A stretch of 64,000 nucleotides of DNA from Undaria pinnatifida (taxonomy: Eukaryota; Sar; Phaeophyceae; Laminariales; Alariaceae). This document shows positions 45,401-57,900 of this stretch, piece after piece. The position numbers and the translations under genes were made by a program. The DNA is taken from NCBI GenBank assembly GCA_012845835.1, contig JABAKD010000028.1, positions 4,005,242 to 4,069,241 of the forward strand, written 5' to 3'. Each line of letters opens with the position of its first letter. The first letter of the stretch is position 1. Under the pieces are notes generated by a model, which had not been told where the DNA came from, searched no databases, and saw nothing but the letters and a program-made list of their open reading frames with translations.

Positions 45401-48400
45401 TTGCTTGACTCGACTGGAACCCGCTATACTGTATTAGTACCAGTATCGATACTACGTGCGGTGTAGCGGGCTACGAGTAGGGGTCAGGGGGTAGCAAGTC
45501 ATGTGGAGATATCCCTGGTGTTGGTGTGGTATAAGAGTATGTATGTGGTTGGTTTATTTAGCGAAGAAGGCAGGGTGTAATTCGGCGAATTATTATTATT
45601 ATTTTTTTCTTTTATCCTCCGGCGGATGGGGAAAAATAAAGCTTTAGCTCACCACACTTCCACGTATTTTCATACGCGTCGTGTGTCGATTTAACTCAGT
45701 TGCTTTCGCAGCCCAACGCTAGCTGGCGCACCCTTCGGGTCCCATTGTTGGTAAAGTGTAATCTGTTGTGATGGTGGGGAAGTCGCTTACCTTGGCTCTG
45801 GTGTCATACGCGATGCGCGTCCCCGATTCCACGTGTTGTGTATGGGAAGATGAGAAGAGGCATCCTACGACGGGGGGGGGAGGCACTTTTTGGCCTAATC
45901 TTTTTATAACTGATGGGGGAGGAACTGCGTGTGTCGTCTTTACCTTAAGCCGATAATTTCAGCCATGTGCATCCAGCGCAACCAGTGTCCGTGCGGGTGC
46001 CTCATGAGACAGACGAGCTCTGTGGTCAAACTACGAGGCAGAGATGCAGATACAGATACAGCAAGGTGGTTTGGCTATGCAATGCCAACCGTAATGAGCG
46101 CGCGGGCAATAAAGGTAATGTCGTTGGAATAATGCCGATCGTGTTTTACTTTGTACTCCTCGTGAAGTAGCTATGGTATTACTATGGTATTAGTATAGTA
46201 CAGGTCCCCCAGTAAGGAGGTGATGTGCCAGAGCAACATGCCCGCCTTATCGGAGGAACCCGCCTTGCTCACCTTGTTCGGTGCAGGTTGTGAGCGCGAT
46301 TCCCCGGTCGCGCCAAGCGATTTTTTTCGACCGCCTTATTTTATCGGGATAACGCCTTACTACTATACCCCTTGCTCAGACCGCCTTGTAGAGGGACTCG
46401 TACTGCTGTATTAATGGTCCATGGGATTGTTCATCGGATTGCACTTTCGTTTTGGTGTTGAATCGATCAGTTTTGGATGAGGTGTCGTAGAGCTTCTCAA
46501 GTGGGTATCGCCAAATTCGGGTAAACCCTACAACAACGTGTGCATGATAACCTGTTAATACTTGGTAGTTGTGTTCCCGGGAATATTTTTATCGCCAGTT
46601 TGGGGTATAGCGTGCATGCCTGTTTTTTTCTGTGTGCGGTTGGTTTGGTTTAGCGAACACGGCGGTACCGCTCTTGTCCCGAAATTTAAGGACCGTTTGA
46701 GCAATAATTTGAATGTACAGCGGTCCTTACATTGCCGGGCATAAATACCAGATAAGTACTAGTTCATAGGTACGGAGGACCATATGTAGTAATGAGGACT
46801 TGCGATATGCACAAATACTTGTACCTGTATACGTACTCCCCTGATTTCCCTAGCGACATTTGAAGGTGTGGGCGTGTTGCTATTGATAGTAGTGCAATAG
46901 AGGCAGCACTTTTTTGGCTAAAACGTTTCTGAAAACGTTTTCTGAAAAACGTTTTCTGAAAAATGTCGCCCCTTAACCGCCAGTCATCGGTATTCCATTT
47001 TTTTTTTTTTGCAGTTTTGCTTTGAAAACCTACTGCTGTACTGTAGGCCATGGGATTGAATTTTTCATTAATCTCGGACCTACGTTTTTTTGGCAAGGGA
47101 ATGTCGCGCTCCTGAAACTAGGAGCCTGAGAACAAAAAACACGGTGCACCGCTGCCGCCGTGGCGTTTGTGTTTGCTCCTTGCTCCTTGCTGCTTGCTCC
47201 TGCCTTCGGGATGGCGCTGCCTTCAAAGTCCCGGGGGTGTCGCAAGAATCACATTAACAAGAGCTTTTAAAAAGTTCACGAAATGTAATCGGCCACCGCG
47301 CGAGTTTCGATCAACCAGTCCAACACGAATATCACAGTTTAGTTTATATTCTAAGGCCATGGTCTATCATAACAAACTGATTCTGAAAACCGAAAATGGG
47401 GGCTTCAGCACCTTCGCAGGCGTCCTTGACCGGGGAAACGGGAGAATCGGGCTCGCTCTTCTCCAAGTCCGACTAGCCTTTTTTCGAGACACATCCAACG
47501 ACGTTTGCTGTTTCTTCAGGGTATCAGTTTGAAAAAACAAATAATCGCAAAACAACCTGTTTTTTACATACATCTCTGTTTCATGCGAAAAAATGGCCTA
47601 GTTTTCGGATAAATAGCATCCGAAACTGATTTTGAGGACACCACGGTGTATTGACAAGAATTAAACTCTTCTCCTGAAAAAACGGCAAACGTCGTAGGAT
47701 GCGTCTCGCGAAAAGGCTACGTAGTCGGACTTTGAGAAGAGCGATCCCGATTCTCCCGTTCCTCGGGTCGAACACGCCTGCGAAGGTACTGAAACCTCCA
47801 TTTTAGGTTTTCAGAATCAGTTTATTACAAGAGATGGCCTAACTGCCGATTCGACCACGATTCCGCCCGTGGCGCTACATCTGCGTTGCCCATGGTGGTA
47901 TTAATGGTAAAAGGTATGGCATAGTGCTGTGTAGTACTCGTACTCGTCGTATTTATAGTGTACTGTGGTACATGTACTTGTACGTGTACACATGTTTGCG
48001 ACGTGCCCTGCAAATGGAGGAGGCGTTGTCCTTGACTTCCCTAACCATGTATATTACAAGAAAAAATGGAAAATACGCTTCAGCCGTGAGATCGACCAAA
48101 AATGTTTTTTTGATCAAAACTCAGCTTTGCAAGCTGCGTGTGATACTTCCTTCGATCGCAAGTGTTGCGTTCGAGAAAATGGTCGACGTAATCTTTGAAT
48201 TTTATATACCCTAACCCTAACCCGATGAAACGCAACCAACCATTGTATCATAGGGTGAAACCCCCTTCGTCTCGTACACAGTGTGCGTCAACCATTTTCT
48301 CGAATGAGTGGTAAGCTCTCCTTGAAAACAATAGTGCCATTCCGATGATTTTATGAATACTTAGTATGAATAGTGTATTAATAGGTTAATACGAGTAGGT

Positions 48401-48939
48401 GAACATGAATAATATTAGTAGCCCCGACGTTCTGATTTTTGTTTTTTGTTTTTTGTTTTCCCAAGAAGTAGGGCCTCTGTCGTGCCACCCGTCTGTGGAA
48501 TAAAGATCTCGAACAAAATTATAGGCTGATTGCATCATATGAATCGTATGAATCGGTTAATATGACAGGGTAATAGTATGTACAGTACTAATAGGTTAAG
48601 GGCCCCCACGTTCTGATTTTTGTTTTTTGTTTTTCCCAAGAAGTAGGGCCTCTGTCGTTCCACCCGTCTATGGAATATGAGCTCGAACTAATGTATAGAC
48701 TGACTTCCGATTTCATTTGTTTATTGTTCGGACGGATTCATGATTTGCTTTATCTATCATACCTGGTATACGGTAGTACCAGCTATTCGTGTACCACTTT
48801 TGGTTGCTTGTGTTTTCCCCTGGGGTATTCTTCCACTCCAGTAGAGTCACTAAATCGAGCCTGCCCCGTGACCACGGTACGGACTTGATTACGCGAGTTA
48901 ACGCGTCAACAACATCAATAAAGAAGACGGCGCACGACG

Positions 48940-48982
<43 letters not shown>

Positions 48983-51900
48983 CGTCATCCGAATGTACCA
49001 TTTTCATGTGTGCCCGCCTTGATTTTGAGTAAATCGCCTCTGAATTTTGGTTCCAGGGTCTGTACGAGTAACTTACGTTTTTATCGTCATCCCACGCGAC
49101 GCGTGTCCCATTTTCTGCTTGCGCTCGGCGTTTGGCCTCTCAGGTTATTTCTCACTGGGTGAACCAGAGCCTGAACACCGCCGTAAACTACTACAACCGG
49201 TGAGCTCAAGAGAACGCTTTCATGCAGTTGTGGCCTCTCAATTGTGCCCGTACGGTAAGTACCAGCCGGGAGTACCGGCATTATGGCGGCGACCGGCACT
49301 ACCCCGCTGCAAGTGCTGGTTGTTTCTATCTGTGCCAAGCGATTTCACAGGCACTGTAGCGGGTAACCCGCACAACCCAACCGGCTCTGTAGAGGGACCT
49401 GTACTGTGCCATGATTTTCATGCGTCTGTTTCCGTGAGTGTGATATGTTTGTATTGTCATCCTCACTAACCGCCGCGATTTCGCTTTCAACCGCAAAATG
49501 CTAATCTGAACAAGGTCTGGGGCCGAGATGACGGCCCAGAGAGTGGCGATGTCGTACGCCTTGGCGGTCGGCACCGCGTGTCCTCTCGCTTTTGGTCTCG
49601 GCAAGGTGGGTTGCGATTTGTTGGTTTTATTCCGTGCTTATCCTCTGGTGTATCTGCCGCCAAAGCCCTATTTCATAAGTCACGACCACAACACACATGC
49701 TGTAAGCACAAGCAAGTGATTTCAATATTTCTACAACTACATACAGCTCGAAAAAATAAACTAATTTCTAGGGGTTTTTCACGGTTCATGACCCCGCCCA
49801 CGGGTCGGGTCATGAGGTTTTCAATCACTCGCAGGTCGAGTCGGATCGGGTCAGATGGTGTTAGAAATATCACGGTTCGGGTCGGGTCGAGTCGGATCGG
49901 GTCAGATGGTGTTAGAAATCTCACGGTTCGGGTCGGTTCGGGTCGGGTCGGGTCGAGTCGGATCGGGTCAGATGGTGTTAGAAATCTCACGGTTCGGGTC
50001 GGGTCGGTTCGGGTCGGGTCGAGTCGGGTCGGGTCGAGTCGGACCAGGATATTTTCAAGTATCACCGGTCGGGGTCGGGTTACCCTGACCCGATCCGACC
50101 CGCGAGAAGTGATCTGATCCGTGAAAAGCCCTGCCAATTTCAAGTATTTTTGATAGTTTCTGCCAAAAATGATGGTATTAATAGGGGGGGGTAGTGGCGC
50201 ATGCTGCGGCACGTGCACCGTGCCGTTTTCTGGGGCTCTGTACCTTGCCCACCCCAAAACTGATTTTGAGCAGGCTGAAACTTGCTACCCGATGAATAAC
50301 CTTTATGGCAGGTTAACAATCCAACACTTGCTGATGCATGATAAGTATTCTAATACGATGCCATTTTGTATTAGGTTTTTGACTCATGAAAACTTTACTG
50401 AAAACAGACGACCGGTGTATTACGCAGCTTGCCAGATATGAGTATCGGCCTCAAAGATGTGGAACTCAGCGGACGTGTTTAGAACCATTAAAAAAAATAA
50501 ATAGTGTTGCGAAACGAGAATTACTGACGCTGCGACGACCTTGGTTTAACCCCTTTAAAGCCCCAGAACCCCTCCTTATACTAATTCCAAGTAATTTCCC
50601 CCCCACAACGGGTTTCCAGTTGTAAAGGCGTGAACCTTTTTGACTTGATTCTACTATTTCGACCAATGAAAATCAAGACATTTACGATGTTATCCACCGC
50701 CTATTAATAGGAAGTACCTGCAGCGGTACATATTATATTATTAATAGTATGTGAAGTAATAGAGTGTTCGTTAGCTCCAAGCGGGGTGGGTTTGGAGTCA
50801 TTGTAATACGTCTCCCACCCCAGGGTAGAGGCAAGCCGAGAAGAGTGAACTCGTGGGTGATAGCTCATAGCAGTCTACCATCAAGAACGCCATCGAATTA
50901 CTTGGGAACCCATAATAGGGCAATATCCCGAACCGGCACGAAACTGATAAGTAGCTGTCATACTGAAAAATCCCAAATCAAGAATGCGTATATGTGTCGT
51001 ACAGCTCCCACCGGGTGTCTCGGGCTGCTTCGTGTGACCAATTCTGTTTTGAATAACTTATTATTCTTTAAAAGCCTGAAGCCTGACCTTGTGATTTCGT
51101 CTAATCGTCGTCTAATTGAGGCGCCCCCGTCAATCGCAAGTGTTTTGGCCCAAACGAGGTACTGTACCCCTTTTGTAGCACGCGTCTCTAACACGTAGTG
51201 TTTTGGCCAAAAAGAGGTACTCGTACTGTTGATAGTACCCCTATCGCGTCATTTGAGGAAGCCCCGTCGGTCAGTTTTTTTTTTGCCAAAAAGAGGTACT
51301 CGTACTGGTAATAGTATCCCTATCACCTCAGGTGAGGAATCTCGTCAAGTAAAAAAAAAATGGCGCAAAAGAGGTACCTTATACCCCTATCGCCTCGGTT
51401 GAGGAGCCCCGTCAGTCAGAATTGTTTTGGCCGAAAAGAGGTACTGCTGTAATCCCTGTCGTATCACGCGTCTCTAATCCCCAGTGTTTTGGCCCATAAG
51501 ATGTACTGTACCCTTATCGCGTCAGTTGAGCAGTCCCGTCAGTCGGAAATGTTTTGGCCAAAGAGAGGTACTGCTGTAGTGTCCCACCATCCTTGTCAGC
51601 GTCCTTAATCCCAACCAGGTACTGTTTTATGCCCATAATGGGAGTACCTCGCTAAAGGCTAAGTCGGAATGTTGTGCCCTTGTAATTTCTCTTGTTAATT
51701 GTAATCCCTTCAAGAATCGTCGGCACGGAATGAAAGCTGAGACTCTGGTAAAAAGCTTTGTCGAAGAGTTACCGTCGAGCTTGGCGAAAACGGCTTGTAC
51801 TGCGGCACGCTTGGGAGTGCTCTCGTTCGCTAGTAGATAACTAGCCGCTCGATCCGTGTTGCAGCTTTGGCGTGGATTTGGCGTTATATGCTGCACCGAC

Positions 51901-54900
51901 CGTTGAGTGATTTTTCTGCCGTTACACGGTGCATTGGCCAACAAGCGTTTGGCCTGCAGGCGCGCTCATTCAGAGGTGCTCAGTAAGCGAGTGGTGCTAA
52001 TGGTGCAGACGGTCGGGGCGGAGGAATCAATCGCTACGCGACGCAAACGAGCGAGAGGCAAGACGCTCAATGTACTGCCGGCGCCGACCCAACTTGGAAT
52101 TTTTGTTTCGCGAGGCACGGCCAGTTTGTGTGGCCGTCACTCCTCTGTTCGTGGTATGTACGGGGCTACATCTTAAAGAGGCGGTACAACTTGGCACCGG
52201 CCCTGCCTGCCGTCGTGAATATCGATCACCAGTAGCTGCGGGCCGTGTATTGTCTGACTAGTTGTTAGCTGGCTAGGCATTACAGATACTAAGTGCGGTA
52301 ATTTGGGGAGGAGTGCTGCTTCTTCGTTCCTGACCGGCGCGTCTGTAGTTTGGCGTGTCGTGTTTAGTAACGAAGGCTCCCTGGCAGGTCAGCTAGTATT
52401 TACCTGGCAGATAATTAGTGCGTACTCCGCCCCCGAGCTAACATGTACCAGTGTTTGAAGTAGTCGTTTCAGCTACCCGAGTAATGAAATATGCTGTTTA
52501 TAATAACTACCTCGTAGTCGAGTGAATAATCGGCTGTTAACAGTTGGCTTGTGCTCCGCTCGCTACCCAAGTAATGCACTATTAGTGGTACCTAGTCTTG
52601 AGTCGTGAAGTAAAAAAGAACTAAGCCAACTCACGGGGAAACCCAGCATCCTTTCTTGTTACCCTTGGAAGGCGATGCTCGCAATGTGGTTTTGCCTCGA
52701 GAAAGCCTAATGTCATTTGATCGCTTTTTACATCGCCCCCAAAAATGGACTATCCTATGGCCGTAAGAACCAGCCGGCGCATAGCCCTGCTGTTTGGATT
52801 ACTTCGCCACATAACTATTGCGGTCTGAATAATGCGGTATCCCGATATTCGGTGGTCAAAAGCGCATGACACGACTGAGGGATTACACTCATATGATAAC
52901 CTGCAATTAAAAAAGGCGGCTTCCTCCAATAGCGCGGTCACATTGCTCTGGCATACCACCGTCTTCCTGGGAGACCCCTACTATTGCTGTAGCAGTTTTT
53001 TGCCGTTTCGCTTTCTGAATGATTGGTGGTAGTGGTGGTGGTGGTGTTAGTGGTGGTGTTGGTGTTGTTGTTCTGGCATGAACTCGCCAAATCAAGTTCG
53101 TGGTCACAGGACAGGCTCCAGTCACTCTGGAGTGGAGGAATACCCCAGGAAAAAAAACACAAACAAAACCAAAAGTGGTACACGCATATATCATAGCTGA
53201 CGCAATTCATGCCTCCGCCAAGAATATATAAAAAGTGAAATCGGGAGTCAGCCTACGACGTGCCAGGTCCATACTGGTACATACGTCGCACTACTCGCGC
53301 CTGAACAAAACCGACTACACCGCATGATGGGGCTCTTCAACCCCTTTAGAGCCCCAAAACCCCTTCCTGTACAATTTCCGAGTAATTCCCCTCCCAAAAC
53401 GGGTTTCCAGTTGCAAAGGCTTTAACTCAAAACCGTCGGAATACCATTCTTGTTTTGAGTATGAATGATTTTTATACCTACTGCTGCTGTAGTTGAGTTA
53501 ATTATATTGGTTGGACTTTCGGTATTATAGCATTATTATAGCGTATTATAGCGTATTATAGAGTATACAGCTCCTCAAATGAGGGGAGGTATTGGAAAAA
53601 AACGGTGCATCTGTACCATAGCACTCTGGTATTATAGTATTATTATAGTATTATAGACGGTATTATAGCATTATAGTATTATGAGGGCTCTGTCCGGGGC
53701 CAGCATCTACTGGCAGAACATCTCTCCTGGCTGAGAGAGCCAGGATTCCAGGATATCGGCAATTTACGTACGTCCCACTAAAACGCCTCGGAATACAGCG
53801 GAAACCCATCCAAACGTGCGGGTAGAGAAGGGAGCGTACGGCAGAAAGAGGGGGAGGAAAGGAAAGGAGACTATGAGCACGATGGAGGAAGACACCTCAG
53901 CCACTAGTAGCATGGGTTCTGCGGACCCAGGCAGCGTCGCGGGTTGTGGGGACTGGGCCATGGGCTGGGAGTGCCCTTTGTTGGTCCTTGATGCCAAGAC
54001 AGTCCCGCACCCAACGTTTATCTTTCCGACCAAGGGAGGGTTTTCTGCTGAATAATGAATAAATAATACATACTCGTACGCGGAGCAATATGTGCCGTCG
54101 CGTTTCAGCACTTCGGCCTCACACACTTGAATTTTGAGAGGAACACCCTTGTGTCCACGTTTTTGCTGTGTGCAAAAAGTGTCTCCATCGAGGCCACAGC
54201 GATACGGACTGACCTGTGTACAACAGTATTCCGTACACGCCTGTATTGCCGCATATTTTGTTCGCATTTTCGACTTGTTCCAGAGTCAATCTACTACGCT
54301 TGACCCTAATATTGCGTTTCAGATTCGAGTCAAAATCAACGACTTTTTTAGCTCTAGTGAAGCCTAATCGCGTAATATCGTGCCTCCGGCAGGACGCCTC
54401 CAGCGGGGCCCTCCGGGGGCGCCTCCGGCAGGACCCCCTCACTAACAGGGGGGGTCGATGGTCGCGGCGAAGCCGGGACCAAATCCTGGTTGGATCCAGG
54501 CTCCTGGCTAGGAATCCTTCTCCTGGCTAGAGCTACCAGAACATGGCCCTAATTATTATACCAAGTATTGTGGTATTGTAGCATTATGTTATTGTAGTAT
54601 TATGGTGTTATATTATTGTGGTATTGTAGCATTATGGTATAATAGTATTATAAGGAGTAGTATATTAGACTCTAGTACTAGACTATAGTACTACAGTATT
54701 ATAGTATTACAGGTATAGATACAGGTATAGTATTATAGTACTATAGCATTATTATAGGGTAGTATAGGGTATACAGCTCCTCAAATGAGGGGCTGTATTA
54801 GAAAAAAATGGTGTTGCACCTGTACCGTAGCGCGCGTTGAACATACTACTCGTAGTATTCAGAAACAAATATGGCTTGGGACAATAGGATGTGTTTGCAA

Positions 54901-57900
54901 TGTACCGGTTTTGGCGGGGTAGGAAAAAGTATTATAGTATTAATAGTATTGAAACCGTCGTACGTAATCCAAGGCCAACCCAACCCAACCCACGAAATAC
55001 CAGCGAAACAAATTACCAGTGTATGAGAAAGTTACTACTGTACGTTTTTCCTACCGTTTTTTTCATGTTCTAATGTTTTCGTGGTTTCGTTTTCCCCATC
55101 CGCCGGAAGGAAATTGGTTGGACTTGAGTTATGTATGACATTTCGTCGGTTTCGATACTAGTTTTGCATTTTTTTCGAGACCATCGGAAGGAAAACGCAA
55201 AAAAACAACATGGAGGTGTGTAGTTTTTGGTTTTGCCGTGGGTTATTTTAACTCACAGGTCCCCCGTTACTTATTGTCGGCTAACTCACAGCCCTGCCGA
55301 TCTCCTTTGACAGGCGTTCCATGGGAAAGCGAAACCGGGATCGAAACGGGGCACGAAGGCAAATATATGGTCTCTTATGAATTAGTACAAGTGTGAAAGG
55401 ATTTCCGCCTGGCTCTCTGGATCCCAAACACAAACATGCTAAAGTCAAATTTGTTGTTTTCGACCCCGTCATCCAACTAATACCTTGTAGTCGGCTACTT
55501 ACTGTTTGTATAAATGTGAGTAAAGACGGCTAACTCTCAGCCCTACCAATTACCATCGACCCTTGACAGGCGTTCCAGCGCGCGCCCCCATCGTGGAGGC
55601 GTTTTTCGTTCGTGGCGTCGTACGTCGCGGTCGCCGCTGCGGGAAGCCTGAACGTGCTCTTCACGCGAGCTTCTGAGATCAGCGGTGGCGTCAAAGTCGC
55701 CGACGAAACCGGAGAGGTGAGGCAAATCCTAACTAAACCTCGTATAAAACATGTCGTGCACAGCGCGCTGCCGCTTAACCGCTCCCTGTGCACGGTGGTC
55801 AGTCTTTTTCGTAGGCTCGTGTGGGAAAAAACCGACGGCGGTCTGTGAGGTTGCCGACCGCGGTCTATAACTACTGACAGCTGTCTACAAGGCATGGAGT
55901 ATTTTTCTCTCGACTATCGTTCATTGCCGAGCCTTGAGCGAGGTTTTTGCCTCTCTACCTCGGCCCTCTCGGCCCTCTATTCCGCCTCCGGTCCGACCAT
56001 CACCACCACCGACCCATCCGCCTTATTTCGTTGCAGCGATTGCGTCTTCAGGGTGTTCGTTTTCACATACTTGTCCCGTCGCGTCGCCCCCCAAGTTAGC
56101 CCGTGGACTTGCGCCACCGTTGCGGTGCGCTTTATTTTCTGAGCCACCTCGTTTGGGGAGCTCTATACCGAACCCAGGAAGAAGAAAAAATAATGATTTG
56201 CGAGGAAATATGAAAGCGTCGTGGCCCCATGAGCAACTCCATGGTCTTGTGGCCCAGATGTACAAGGGACGATATTGTAAACCAGGAATGGATTACACCG
56301 ATGTTGGGTGTTGACTGTGAGGGAATGTGAAAGGGTGCATAACTCGATCGACAATCACATGGCCTTAGATGTTCAACGAACGATATTTATAAAGAAGAAA
56401 TGGGTTCCAATGCTAATGGTATTCCAATGCTAATGGGCATTTCCTCAGTGGAGGAAGGAACTCCTTCATCATGTCATCTAAATGGTCAGATTCCTTTTGG
56501 CTGTATTTGGCCGAAAAAGTGCGCAGTATCAGCACGCAGAATGATGTTATGGACCGAGTCGCCCTTGGACAAAGTCCAGGGGACTCGTGTATCTTCAAAT
56601 AGTTGAAAGCGCGCGACCGGAGTATCACGCAACTTGCAAAGATGGGTATCGACACTTTTGATTAGATCGAACTCACAGCTTCTGACGTATTTGAAACTTA
56701 CAAAAAGAAGAGTGGTACCGCTACCTTTAAAGCACATGTCCCGTGGTTTACACTTTCCCGTTCGTCGCTCAGCGTGTATTCGACGAATGCTACGATAGAG
56801 TTGCGAGTCGTTCTACGATAACCCCCTCCACTTTTCTTTGACGAAATCGCCGGCTTTGAAACCAGCTCCCGGCCGTATCTCCTGTAATACAGTGACCCTT
56901 GCCATGCCGACGTCATTCCTCGATAGTCCATTGCAAACAAGAAAATATATGGAGACCTTGACTTGATCGCAACCTTTTTCATGAGGAGCATCCATGAAAC
57001 GTTTGGTAAACAAAATCGCTGGTTTTTGAGGGGCGGCTGTCGTAGAATCAGTCTTGCACTGGCTCTTTTTTTGCCCTCTGAGGGTGGTGGCTTGAGGAGG
57101 CAGCTTCATGCCTTCGAACGCGAGACACTGTTTTGGGGAAAGGTTTAAAGGTAAGTCCCGTCGCCGAGGTATTCAACAACAAAAACTTGTTTCTTGAAAA
57201 AAAGAGTGACAAATCCGACGATTTTTGGGTCATGGAGGGTTGAGGAAAAATTACTTGAAGTTAGTAAAGGGAGGGATTTTGGGGCTCTAAAGGGGTTGAG
57301 GAGCCCCGCCATTGAGAGCTTCTAAGTCGGCATGTCCTGCTATACTTGAGGCCGTGTGATGCCCGCTACAGACAAGAGGAATATTTAATTCAGAAGCGCC
57401 TGTTTCGGCTTGTCATGGGGTGCTCTCATATCAGGGTATCCACTGTATTCACACTACAATAGGATGCACACCTAGGTAGGACAGATCGCAATCTAGATCA
57501 TGTAGACCATATAGATCACATGGATCATCTGCGGATCATACAGATCATGTAGATAATGTACCTGCTACTATGAGTTGTTGTGCACGATCTGTATATATAC
57601 AGTAGAGATCCAACCCTGGAAACGTTTTTCTAGATCATGCAGATCGCACGGCTCCCACCAGTTAACATGAGCTAGACCATGCAGATGTTCCCTGCAAGAT
57701 CTACACCATCACGTGGGGATAGATCATCTACCTGTCCGACCTGTCAAAGGATGAAACTAAAATAATTCGTTTTGGACTTGCCGACCGTGATGGCAGGTGC
57801 GAGGGGTTTCCAAGAAGGCGGGATTGCGGTGCGTTCTGCAGACCGTCGCTTCCCGAGGCATACTCTTGCCCATCCCGGTCACGGTGCTTCCGGCGATGGG

